A stretch of DNA of 64,000 nt from Streptomyces sp. NBC_00554 (GTDB lineage: Bacteria; Actinomycetota; Actinomycetes; Streptomycetales; Streptomycetaceae), in contig NZ_CP107799.1 of assembly GCF_041431135.1 (NCBI RefSeq), forward strand, positions 5,952,001 to 6,016,000, written 5' to 3'. The notes under the pieces are model-generated. The model did not search any database and was not told the origin of the DNA. It was given only the letters and a program-made list of their open reading frames with translations. The position numbers were made by a program, and so were the translations under genes. This document shows positions 1 through 7,864 of the stretch, piece by piece (the stretch's first letter is position 1; each line of letters begins with the position of its first letter).

Positions 1-236
1 CGCACGACCCGTGGCTGCGTGTCCACGTCCGGGCCGGCGGCGTCATCGAGGCGGTGGCACCGGCGTCCATGACCGTGGCGGCCTCGCTGGAGGAGTGGCG
101 CGACTGGACGGGGCTGCCCTTCGACACCGAAGGCCTTGTCCAGGTGCCCGGTGCGCTGGTGCCGGTGCACTGCGAAACGGGGCGCGGATACGCCGTATAC
201 GTCGAGCCCAATGTGTGGGTGCGGCACACCCTTTGA
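1..236 (+). CDS. C-terminal fragment of an uncharacterised protein, possibly a GNAT-family acetyltransferase
   Basis: The reading frame is open from the window edge (first full codon at base 3) to a TGA at 234-236, giving 77 residues that end in the motif EPNVWVRH. The tail carries a conserved-looking block (DWTGLPF, then VPGALVPVH) that I associate, from memory only, with the C-terminal part of Streptomyces GNAT-like proteins. No catalytic region is visible, so the function is not established. The start lies outside the window. Confidence 0.55.
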   Translation, partial: HDPWLRVHVRAGGVIEAVAPASMTVAASLEEWRDWTGLPFDTEGLVQVPGALVPVHCETGRGYAVYVEPNVWVRHTL

Positions 237-372
237 GCTCGACGTACGGCTGACGTATCTGCTCCGGCCGATCGGCTGATGGGCGCCGGTCTGCGCTGCG
301 GCGAAGAAGAGAAGAAGAGTGGGGGTGGCGAAGTGTGGGGGGTGAGGGTGGAGAGGGGCGGGCCCGCTGCCG
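237..372. other. Short convergent intergenic gap
   Basis: The gap lies between two convergent genes. It has a purine-rich stretch near 300-360 (repeated GAAGA, then G-runs), and I see no convincing hairpin terminator. Confidence 0.4.
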
Positions 373-1068
373 TCAGGCGGTCTTCTTCCAGTCCTTGCAG
401 CCGGCGGTCTTGAAGTAGGCGTCGCCGGCGGCGATGGTGACGACGGCGGTACCGGACACGTTGTTGTTGGCGATGATCGAGTCCATGGACTGCGAGGCGT
501 CCTTGGTGCGCTCCCAGTAGCACATGTCGTCCGTGTTGCCGGTGGACTTGTAGGTGCCGGGAGCGATGTCGGCGCCGACTCTGAACATGCCGCCGTTGCC
601 CTTCATCTGCGAGGCGGGCGTGCCGGACGCCTTCGCGTCGACGGCCTCCCAGTCCTTGCAGCCGCTGGACGTGAAGAGCTTGTCGCTCGCCGCGATGGTC
701 ACGTAACTGGTGCCGCTGACGTTGTCGTTGGCGAGGAGGGAGTCCACCTCGCCCGAGGAGTCCTTGGCGCGCTCCCAGTAGCACATGTCGTCGGTGTTGC
801 CCGTGGTCCGGTAGGTGCCGGGCTTGATGTCGGTGCCGACCTCGTAGTCACCGTCCCCCTTGAACGCGATCTTCTTCTCGGCCGCCTGCTCGGCCTCGTC
901 GCTCTTGGCGTCGTCCGGCTTGCCGGACTCGCGCTTGGCGGAGGCGGAGCTGTCCTTGCTCTTGTCGCCGGAACCGCTGTCGCTGTTGCCGCCCGCGTTC
1001 GCCGACACCGCGCCGATGACGACGATGCCAACCACGGCCCCCAGTGCGATCTTGCCCTTCGTACCCAT
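373..1068 (-). CDS. Secreted or membrane-anchored protein with two tandem copies of one domain
   Basis: This 231-residue protein begins MGTKGKIALGAVVG, a hydrophobic N-terminal segment (residues 5-23) that acts as signal or anchor. A charged Ser/Lys/Asp/Glu-rich stalk follows to about residue 68. Two homologous modules of about 75 residues come next, each with the pattern V-G-x-D-I-x-P-G-T-Y, then TGNTDDMCYWER, then GCKDW, so each holds two conserved cysteines that could pair outside the cell. I chose the start at 1068 over an upstream in-frame codon at 1137 because an AGGGA-type ribosome site lies just before it. The gene is divergent from the methylase-like gene. I do not recognise a named function. 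Confidence 0.8.
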   Translation of the reverse strand: MGTKGKIALGAVVGIVVIGAVSANAGGNSDSGSGDKSKDSSASAKRESGKPDDAKSDEAEQAAEKKIAFKGDGDYEVGTDIKPGTYRTTGNTDDMCYWERAKDSSGEVDSLLANDNVSGTSYVTIAASDKLFTSSGCKDWEAVDAKASGTPASQMKGNGGMFRVGADIAPGTYKSTGNTDDMCYWERTKDASQSMDSIIANNNVSGTAVVTIAAGDAYFKTAGCKDWKKTA

Positions 1069-1335
1069 GACAGTTCCCTCCCCAAGGCGGCTGCCGCCTC
1101 TTTTTCGGCGACCGCTCGTTCGATGGGCCAATAACAACAGAGCTTGTGAACCGAGTCAACACGATTCACGAGGAAGCTTGTGTACACGCATGTGAAGGGG
1201 TGGATCTCGTGTACGCCGGTATGCTCGGCGTCACAGACGGCGCAGGCGGTGACGCCGCGGACCGGGCGAGACCGTGGACCGCGACAGACCGCGGACCGGG
1301 ACGACGTCGCAGAGCAGGGCGAGAGGAGTTGGGTG
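1069..1335. promoter_or_regulatory. Divergent promoter region with several inverted repeats
   Basis: This 267-base region separates two divergent starts. It holds CTTGTGAA (1143-1150) facing TTCACGAG about 14 bases on, a perfect palindrome GTGTACAC at 1180-1187, and further GTGAA and CGTGTAC copies to about 1215. That density suggests a repressor site serving one or both genes, but this is inference. I cannot assign -10 and -35 boxes with confidence. Confidence 0.45.
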
Positions 1336-3456
1336 GTGCAGGACAACGCGACAGAGGTGACCGCTGCCGGGATCGCGCGGCTCGCCGGGGTCGGCCGCGC
1401 TGCCGTCAGTAACTGGCGCCGCCGCCATGCCGACTTCCCCAAGCCGGTCGGCGGCACCGAGACCAGCCCCTCCTTCGCCCTCACCGAAGTCGAATCATGG
1501 CTCCGCGACCAGGGCAAACTCGCCGAAGTCCCGCTGCGCGAACGCGTCTGGCAGCAGCTCGCCGGACACCCCGACGGCCCGGTCACCGCCCTCGTGCACG
1601 CCGGCTGCGCCCTCCTGCTCATCCACGACCGCCCCACCGACTGGCTGGAGCTCAGCGCGGGCTCCGACGAGCGCCTCGCCGCCCTGCTGCCCGCCGCGCT
1701 GGACCAGGTGATCACCCCCCGTTTCGGCCCACCCCGCGAACGCGCTGTGAACACCCCGAACACCCACCTCGGCCCACCGCGCGCTGTGAACACCCCGAAC
1801 ACCGCCCCCGGCCCCGGCCCAGCGCGTGCTGTGAACACCCCGACCGGCCCCGAGCTCCTCCCCTCCGTCCCGCTCCTGCGCGGTGCCGCCGAACTCGCGG
1901 CCGGGCTGGGTGCGCGGCAGACGTACGAGTTCCTGCTCGGGCGGCACCTCGACGCCAACCCGCGCCAGTACACGCTCACCCCGGGCGGCCTCGCCGAACT
2001 CATGGCCGAACTCGCCGGACCCGCCCGCAGGGTGCTCGACCCGGCGTGCGGCACCGGCGCACTGCTGCGCGCCGTCGCGCCCAAGCCCGACCAGGCGCTG
2101 TACGGCCAGGACAGCGCACCCGAACTGGCCGCGCTCTCCGGGCTGCGGCTCGCCCTGCACGCGAACGCCGGCATCCGCACCGCCACCGGGGACAGCCTGC
2201 GTAAGGACGCGTACGGAGACCTCAGGGCCGACGCCGTGCTGTGCCACCCCCCGTTCAACGAACGCAACTGGGGCCACGACGAACTCGCCTACGACGCCCG
2301 CTGGGAGTACGGCTTCCCGGCTCGCACCGAGTCCGAACTGGCCTGGGTCCAGCACGCGTTGGCCCACCTCAAGGAAGGCGGCAGCGCCGTCGTCCTCATG
2401 CCTCCCGCCGCCGCCTCCCGCCGCTCGGGCCGCCGCATCCGTGCCGACCTGCTGCGCCGTGGCGCGCTGCGCGCCGTGATCGCCCTCCCGATCGGAGCGG
2501 CACCCCCGTACAACATCCCGCTCCACGTGTGGGTGCTGCGCCGCCCCGAGAAGGCGCCGGTGCAGCCCGAGTTGCTGCTCGTCGACACCGGCGCGCTGGC
2601 CGCCGAAGGCAGGGGCGGCCTCGACTGGGGGGCCGTGCGCACCGCCGTGCTCGACGCCTGGCGGCCCTTCGAGCGCACCGGTACCGCGCAGGAGGAGCCG
2701 GGGTTCAGCCGCGCGGTGCCCGTCATCGAACTCCTCGACGACGACGTGGACCTGGCGCCCGCCCGTCATCTGCCGCCGCCCGGCGCGGGGGGCGGCACCG
2801 AGGGGCTCGCGACTGTACGTGAGCGCCTCGGCGCGACCCTGCGCCTGACCGCCGGTCTCACGCCCCCCGCGCCCGCGTACGCGCCGTCCGCGCGCTGGCC
2901 GCTCATCACCGTCGGTGAACTCGTGCGTGGGGGCGGACTGCTGATGCGTACGGGCGGAAACAACGCCCCCGCGCGCGTGCCCGTACTCACCGACCACGAC
3001 GTCCTCGCCGGAACCGCGCCCTCCGGAAGCCTCCCCGAAACCGACGGGGGCGAGGAAGCGGTACTGGTCGAGACGGGCGATGTCGTCGTCCCGGTACTCG
3101 GCGGCGGCTCCACCGCGCGCGTGGTCGACGACAGGACGGCCGGAGCCGCCCTGGGGCGCAACCTCGCCCTCCTGCGCCCCGATCCGGCCGCCCTCGACCC
3201 GTGGTTCCTGGCCGGATTCCTGCGCGGCACCGCCAACAACCGGCAGGCCAGCAGCTATGCGTCCACCGCCACCAGGCTCGACGTGCGCCGCCTCCAAGTG
3301 CCCCGGCTGTCGCTCGAGGAACAGCGCACGTACGGCGAACGGTTCCGCGCGCTCGCCGAGTTCGAGGACGCGCTCAGGCGCGCGGGCCGCCTCGGCGAAC
3401 AGCTTGTGCGCGGCATGTACGACGGGCTGACGGACGGGACGGTCGCGCCCGGCTGA
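1336..3456 (+). CDS. Solo HTH / N6-adenine-methylase-like / specificity-domain fusion (type I M-S style)
   Basis: The 706-residue protein opens with a MerR/AlpA-like helix-turn-helix (about residues 5-55, AGIARLAGVGRAAVSNWRRR). After a Pro-rich linker it has a class I methyltransferase core: motif I VLDPACGTG at about 233 and a motif IV-like CHPPF at 303-307. The C-terminal third (from about residue 515) resembles a type I S-subunit target-recognition domain, with a typical tail around RLQVPRLSLEEQ. In HsdM-type enzymes motif IV starts with Asn (NPPF); here His304 takes that place, so adenine methylation may be lost. No restriction subunit is nearby. The GTG at 1336 is chosen for the GAGAGGAG upstream; GTG 1333 and an earlier frame start at 1180 are alternatives. 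Confidence 0.8.
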   Translation: MQDNATEVTAAGIARLAGVGRAAVSNWRRRHADFPKPVGGTETSPSFALTEVESWLRDQGKLAEVPLRERVWQQLAGHPDGPVTALVHAGCALLLIHDRPTDWLELSAGSDERLAALLPAALDQVITPRFGPPRERAVNTPNTHLGPPRAVNTPNTAPGPGPARAVNTPTGPELLPSVPLLRGAAELAAGLGARQTYEFLLGRHLDANPRQYTLTPGGLAELMAELAGPARRVLDPACGTGALLRAVAPKPDQALYGQDSAPELAALSGLRLALHANAGIRTATGDSLRKDAYGDLRADAVLCHPPFNERNWGHDELAYDARWEYGFPARTESELAWVQHALAHLKEGGSAVVLMPPAAASRRSGRRIRADLLRRGALRAVIALPIGAAPPYNIPLHVWVLRRPEKAPVQPELLLVDTGALAAEGRGGLDWGAVRTAVLDAWRPFERTGTAQEEPGFSRAVPVIELLDDDVDLAPARHLPPPGAGGGTEGLATVRERLGATLRLTAGLTPPAPAYAPSARWPLITVGELVRGGGLLMRTGGNNAPARVPVLTDHDVLAGTAPSGSLPETDGGEEAVLVETGDVVVPVLGGGSTARVVDDRTAGAALGRNLALLRPDPAALDPWFLAGFLRGTANNRQASSYASTATRLDVRRLQVPRLSLEEQRTYGERFRALAEFEDALRRAGRLGEQLVRGMYDGLTDGTVAPG
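1744..1845 (+). repeat. Three near-identical AVNTPNT-coding repeats in the linker of the methylase-like gene
   Basis: GCTGTGAACACCCCG begins at 1744, 1783 and 1828 (39 and 45 bases apart, both multiples of three). The repeat encodes the peptide AVNTPNT twice and AVNTP once, between the HTH and the methylase core. Confidence 0.8.
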
Positions 3457-3598
3457 GCCCTCGTCGAGTCTCGCGGGGCGGACGATGTGATCGTCACGAC
3501 AACGGTTCGGTACAACCCGGGACCGGTTGTCCTTGTCGGCCTATACGCTCGGACTTCGAACTTGTACGTCCGTCCTCATCAGGTCACCGGGAGCAGTC

Positions 3599-4219
3599 AT
3601 GTACGGCCACGGCGCGGCGCCGCCCTCCCGCAGCTCGGGTACGGTCATCACCCTCCGTGTGCTGTTCACCGCTGCCGGGTTTCTCACCTGCGGCATGCTC
3701 GCGTGCATCCCGCTGTTCCGGGTGGCCGTGCTGCGCGGCAAGTGGTTCGACTGGGCGCTGGCCTGGGTGAGCCTGCCGCTGGCGATCGGCGGTCTCATGG
3801 TGATCGGCTCGCTGCCCGAGTCGGACCCGAGGACCGATGTCGCGCTGGGCGTCGTGCTCCTGCTGGGTGCGTTCAGCGGCGTGTACTTCCTGTCCGTGGA
3901 CATCGAGCACCACCGTGCGCGGCCCTCGTTCCCGGGCTACGTGCCGCAGCAGCCGCCCCCGGCCGGATACGGCTACCCGCAGCCCGCGTCCCCGTACACC
4001 GCCACGCACCCGCAGACGCCGATGCAGTCGACTCCCGTTCCCCAGGCTCCCGTTCCTCAGACCCCTGTTCCTCAGGCCCCCGTGCCCCAGACCCCCGTTC
4101 CGCCGCCCGCGCCTCCGCAGCGCCCCACGCCCGTCCGGATCGACCAGGTGCGTGCCGAACTCGACGAGCTCAGTGACTACCTGCGCAAGCACGAGGGCAA
4201 CCACGAGGACGGCAGATGA
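3599..4219 (+). CDS. Small integral membrane protein with a Pro-rich cytosolic tail
   Basis: The 206-residue product has three likely membrane segments (about residues 19-42, 50-72 and 80-101). A proline/glutamine-rich tail follows, with PVPQAPVPQTPVPQ-type repeats (about 115-175), then a charged helix ending the protein. The start ATG 3599 follows GGGAGCA. An upstream in-frame start at 3527 would add a poor N-terminus. Its stop overlaps the start of the downstream kinase gene (ATGA), so the two are translationally coupled, and the tail may be a partner or substrate of that kinase (inference). I know no named family for it. Confidence 0.75.
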   Translation: MYGHGAAPPSRSSGTVITLRVLFTAAGFLTCGMLACIPLFRVAVLRGKWFDWALAWVSLPLAIGGLMVIGSLPESDPRTDVALGVVLLLGAFSGVYFLSVDIEHHRARPSFPGYVPQQPPPAGYGYPQPASPYTATHPQTPMQSTPVPQAPVPQTPVPQAPVPQTPVPPPAPPQRPTPVRIDQVRAELDELSDYLRKHEGNHEDGR

Positions 4220-5739
4220 GCGTCGCGACGAGGCGTGTGGTCGCCGACCGCTACGAGCTGTCCACGCTCATAGGGCAGGGCGGCATGGGCCAGGTGTGGA
4301 CGGCCTACGACCAGCGGCTTGACCGGCGTGTCGCCGTCAAGCTGCTGCGCCCCGACAAGGTCGCGGGCCAGGAGGCCGACGAACTGCGCCGCCGTTTCGT
4401 GCGCGAGTGCCGCGTCACCGCGCAGGTCGACCACCCCGGCCTGGTCACGGTCCACGACGCGGGCAGCGACGACGAGGAACTGTTCCTCGTCATGCAGTAC
4501 GTCGACGGGGCCGACCTCTCCGACCACCTCGCCGAACACGACCCCTACCCGTGGCAGTGGGCGGTCGCGGTCGCCGCGCAACTGTGCGCCGTGCTGAGCG
4601 CCGTGCACGCCGTCCCGATCGTCCACCGCGACCTGAAACCGCGGAACGTGATGGTCAAGCAGGACGGCACGGTCACCGTCCTCGACCTCGGCGTCGCCTC
4701 CGTCATGGACACCGACACCACCCGCCTGACCCACACCGGCTCACCCATCGGCAGCCCCGCCTACATGGCGCCCGAACAGGCGATGGGCGGCGCGGTCGGC
4801 CCGTACACGGACCTGTACGCGCTCGGCGTACTCCTCCATGAACTCCTCAGCGGAGACGTGCCGTTCGCGGGCTCGACCGCCCTCGGTGTGCTGCACCGGC
4901 ACCTCTACGAACCGCCGCTCCCGGTGCGCCGGCTGCGCCCCGAGGTCCCGCCCGCCCTGGAGGGTCTCGTCCTGCGACTGCTCTCCAAGGACCCGCAGCA
5001 CCGGCCGGCGTCCGCGCAGGAGACGTACGAGCAGCTGCTCCCGCTGCTGCCGGCGCGCGGCATGCCCACAGGCGCCCCACTCGACCCCACGCGCCCCTTC
5101 CTGCGCCCGCACGCCCCTTGGCCGGACCGTGCGCGCACGCCCGCGTCACAGCCGCAGGCCGCGCCCGCCGTGGAGAAGGCCGACGTCGTGGGCGCCGTCG
5201 ACGAGGTCAAGCGCCTCCTCGGCGAAGGGCGCATCACGCAGGCCGTCGACATCCTCGGCGCGATCCTCCCGGCGGCCGCCGCCGAACACGGCGCGCACTC
5301 CCCAGTCGTGCGCACCCTGCGCAAGCAGTACGCGGCCACGCTCATGGACGACGGACAGTACCGGCGCGCACTGCCCGAACTGCGCCGTCTCGCCGACGAA
5401 CGCGCCTCCGAGGCAGGCCAGTCCGACCCGCAGTCCCTGCGCTTCCGCTACGAGGCCGCCCAGTGCCTGGAACAGCTCGGGGAACCCGCCGCCGCGCTCG
5501 CGGAGTACCGCGCGCTGCTGCCGTACTACGAGAATCAGTACGTCGCCGGTGACCCCGAACTCTCCCTCGAAGTCCGCCGCCGCATAGGCCACTTGCTCCT
5601 CGCCCTCGGCGACCGCGCCGCCGCCCACGACACACTGGCCCGGCTGCTGCACGACGTGGAACGCCTGCGCGGGCCCGGACATCCGATGGCGGCGGAAATC
5701 CGGCGGACGCTGCAGTGGCTGGGACAGGTGCGGGGCTAG
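4216..5739 (+). CDS. Cytosolic Ser/Thr protein kinase with C-terminal helical (TPR-like) repeats
   Basis: The 507-residue protein has a Hanks-type kinase domain in residues 10-275. It shows glycine loop GQGGMGQVW, VAIK-equivalent VAVKLL, catalytic HRDLKPRN, a DLG in place of DFG, and the activation-segment end YMAPEQ. The tail from about residue 315 lacks a membrane segment and consists of helical pairs rich in Ala, Leu and Arg, resembling TPR repeats seen in other actinobacterial kinases. It is coupled to the membrane protein before it, which could supply the membrane link this kinase lacks. The substrate is unknown. Confidence 0.88.
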   Translation: MSVATRRVVADRYELSTLIGQGGMGQVWTAYDQRLDRRVAVKLLRPDKVAGQEADELRRRFVRECRVTAQVDHPGLVTVHDAGSDDEELFLVMQYVDGADLSDHLAEHDPYPWQWAVAVAAQLCAVLSAVHAVPIVHRDLKPRNVMVKQDGTVTVLDLGVASVMDTDTTRLTHTGSPIGSPAYMAPEQAMGGAVGPYTDLYALGVLLHELLSGDVPFAGSTALGVLHRHLYEPPLPVRRLRPEVPPALEGLVLRLLSKDPQHRPASAQETYEQLLPLLPARGMPTGAPLDPTRPFLRPHAPWPDRARTPASQPQAAPAVEKADVVGAVDEVKRLLGEGRITQAVDILGAILPAAAAEHGAHSPVVRTLRKQYAATLMDDGQYRRALPELRRLADERASEAGQSDPQSLRFRYEAAQCLEQLGEPAAALAEYRALLPYYENQYVAGDPELSLEVRRRIGHLLLALGDRAAAHDTLARLLHDVERLRGPGHPMAAEIRRTLQWLGQVRG

Positions 5740-5981
5740 ATCGCGGCCGGCCGCAGCTGGAGCGCGCACAGGTTTTGCTCCCGCTTGGCCGAACCATGTA
5801 GTGATCAAGGCCCGGGGTTTCCCGAACGCGGATGCGACACCGGATACGTTGCGATCCGTCTCCGCAACGAAGGAGACGCAAAGTCGGCGCAAAAGCAGCG
5901 CACAAGCCGGCGCGCGATTCAACGCGCAGGTCGGTGTGCGAGTCGGCACGCAATCGGAGCTCAACCAGGGGTGGGTCACGC
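5740..5981 (+). promoter_or_regulatory. Leader region with two mutually exclusive hairpins
   Basis: CGTCTCC at 5857-5863 pairs perfectly with GGAGACG at 5872-5878. GTTGCG at 5848-5853 pairs with CGCAAC at 5863-5868, which lies largely in the loop of the first hairpin. The two stems cannot form together. They sit about 100 bases before the next start, in what is probably its 5' leader. Confidence 0.4.
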
Positions 5982-6809
5982 ATGTCCAACCATCGTCAGT
6001 CGAAGAAGCGCAGATACGTCGCCTGGGCCGCGGCCGGCGCCGCCGTGGTCGCCGGAGCCGGCATCGCCGCGCAGAACTCCATGGCGGCCACCACCTGGCC
6101 CGCCCAACGGACGTACACCGGCCGCGCCTTCGACACCTGCGCCGCCCCCTCGCTCAACGCGATGAAGGCCTGGCACGGCGGGCTCTACGGCGCCGCCGCC
6201 GTCTACATCGGCGGCAAGAACCGCGGCTGCGCCCAGCCCAACCTCACCGCGTCCTGGGTGAAATCGGTCAGCACGGTCGGCTGGAAACTCATCCCGCTGT
6301 ACGTCGGCGCCCAGCCACCCTGCCAGACCGGCTCCAGCCCCGAGAAGATCACCGCCGCCACTGCCGCCTCACTCGGCGCCACCGACGCCGCGGACGCCGT
6401 GGCCAAGGCCTCGGCCCTCGGCATGAAGGCCGGCAGCCCGGTCTACCTGGACATGGAGGCGTACGACATCACCAACACGGCCTGCAACAAGGCGGTACTC
6501 ACGTACGTACGCGCCTTCGACAAGGCCCTGCGCGCCAAGACGTACCGCAGCGGCTACTACGGCTTCACCAGCTCCAGCGCCAAGGCCATCGCCAACGCGA
6601 CCGACCGCACGGACCTGCCGGGCAACATGTGGTACGCGCTGTGGGACAAGCAGAACACCACCACGGCCGACTGGCCGTTCGCCGCCACCCTGTGGACCAA
6701 CCACAGCCGCGCCCACCAGTACATGGTGAACAGCAAGGAGACCCGCGGCGGTTACACGATCACCGTGGACCGGGACGCGTGGGACGCGCCGGTGGCGATC
6801 ACCGGCTGA
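5982..6809 (+). CDS. Secreted DUF1906 glycoside-hydrolase-like protein
   Basis: The 275-residue protein has a signal peptide with a basic start (MSNHRQSKKRRY), a hydrophobic core and a likely cleavage after SMAA near residue 36. The mature part fits the DUF1906 / Rv2525c-like TIM-barrel family related to GH25 lysozymes: YTGRAFDTCAAPS at the start, VYLDMEAY in the middle, YRSGYYGF, and WTNHSRAHQY near the end. Acidic residues in DMEAYD could be catalytic, but activity of this family is not firmly established. The start ATG 5982 follows AGGGG. A cell-wall role is inferred from export and family. Confidence 0.82.
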   Translation: MSNHRQSKKRRYVAWAAAGAAVVAGAGIAAQNSMAATTWPAQRTYTGRAFDTCAAPSLNAMKAWHGGLYGAAAVYIGGKNRGCAQPNLTASWVKSVSTVGWKLIPLYVGAQPPCQTGSSPEKITAATAASLGATDAADAVAKASALGMKAGSPVYLDMEAYDITNTACNKAVLTYVRAFDKALRAKTYRSGYYGFTSSSAKAIANATDRTDLPGNMWYALWDKQNTTTADWPFAATLWTNHSRAHQYMVNSKETRGGYTITVDRDAWDAPVAITG

Positions 6810-7005
6810 GGACATACGCCGCAGCGACGGCAGCGATCACCGGCTGGGGCGAGCTGGAGTGGGCTGAGGGCGATCTGCCGGTGCGGCGGTGCCTGAACTG
6901 CTTGCGAATCGTTGGTCGAATGGGTGGCCGAGAGCTGAGCCACTGCCTAACATCGATCACCGCAAGACTTTGTGCACCGCCGCACAATCTCCTCGGGAGG
7001 CTTCC

Positions 7006-7665
7006 TTGCACCGCCGCCGTCGCACCGCGCTCGTCCTCTCCGCCGCGATCGTCGCCGCGGCCCCCCTGCTCACCGCCTGCGGCAGCGAGGCACATCCCGG
7101 TGCCGCGGCCGTCGTCGGCGGGCAGCGGATCACCATCGCGCAGCTGGAAACCCGCGTGAACGAGGTGCGTACGGCACAGCGCGCCGCCACCACGGACGAG
7201 GCCCAGTACGAGCAGGCCGTCGCCAAGACCTCCGGCCTCACCCGCAACACCCTGCACACCATGGTCCTCGACCGGGTCCTGGACGAGGCCGCGGAGAACG
7301 CGGGCGTCAGCGTCACCCGCAAGGACACCCAGCAACTTCGCACGTCCCTGGAGCAGCAGGCGGGCGGCGCGAAGGAGCTGGAGGCGGCCTGGCTGACCCA
7401 GTACGGGGTGGCGCCCAAGCGTCTCGACGAAAGCCTCCGCACCGAGATCGAGGCCCAGAAGCTCGCCGCCGCGATCGGCGCCGACATGAACACCACCGAG
7501 GGCCAGGCCACCTTCTGGAAGGCGATGTCCGAGGCATCCAAGACACTGGACGTCGACCTGAACCCGCGCTACGGCGCCTGGGACGTCAAGCAGAGCAGCC
7601 GCGTCGACGTGAAGACGCCGTGGCTGCGGGAGGTCACGGCGGACCAGACACAGGAGACGACGTAA
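7006..7665 (+). CDS. SurA N-terminal-like lipoprotein
   Basis: This 219-residue lipoprotein starts at a TTG codon (7006) directly after a strong GGGAGG. It has a basic N-terminus, a hydrophobic stretch and the lipobox LLTAC (Cys about residue 24). The mature part looks like the N-terminal helical chaperone domain of SurA/PrsA-type proteins (VVGGQRITIAQLETRVNEV), without the PPIase domain, so it is likely a folding or quality-control factor outside the membrane. It lies just upstream of mazG, as I recall from other Streptomyces. Confidence 0.82.
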   Translation: MHRRRRTALVLSAAIVAAAPLLTACGSEAHPGAAAVVGGQRITIAQLETRVNEVRTAQRAATTDEAQYEQAVAKTSGLTRNTLHTMVLDRVLDEAAENAGVSVTRKDTQQLRTSLEQQAGGAKELEAAWLTQYGVAPKRLDESLRTEIEAQKLAAAIGADMNTTEGQATFWKAMSEASKTLDVDLNPRYGAWDVKQSSRVDVKTPWLREVTADQTQETT

Positions 7666-7864
7666 CGGGTCTCGCAGCGGGCGGGGGCTGTGGATAAACG
7701 GTTCGGCCGCGGGGCTCGCGGATAGGGTCCCGGTACTCGCGGACACGTTGGTGCGGCCGTCCGGCCTGGGAACAGGCGGGCGGCGACCTGGCCCGGGAAC
7801 GGGCGGGCGACCCGGCCTGTGGATAACCGCGGGGGCTGTCGGCGGCGTGGGTTACGTTCGATGG
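7666..7864. promoter_or_regulatory. mazG upstream region with two perfect DnaA boxes and a G-rich direct repeat
   Basis: TGTGGATAA occurs at 7689-7697 and again at 7818-7826 in the same orientation. It is the exact complement of the strong DnaA box TTATCCACA. Between them an imperfect direct repeat (GGGAACAGGCGGGCG, then GGGAACGGGCGGGCG) occupies about 7768-7815. The sequence TTACGTTCG just before the GTG start could be a -10 region for a leaderless message. Confidence 0.5.

Noticed and set aside
1180..1335. Longer N-terminus for the methylase-like gene
   Set aside because: The extra 52 residues overlap the dyad-rich promoter, and a good ribosome site stands before 1336.
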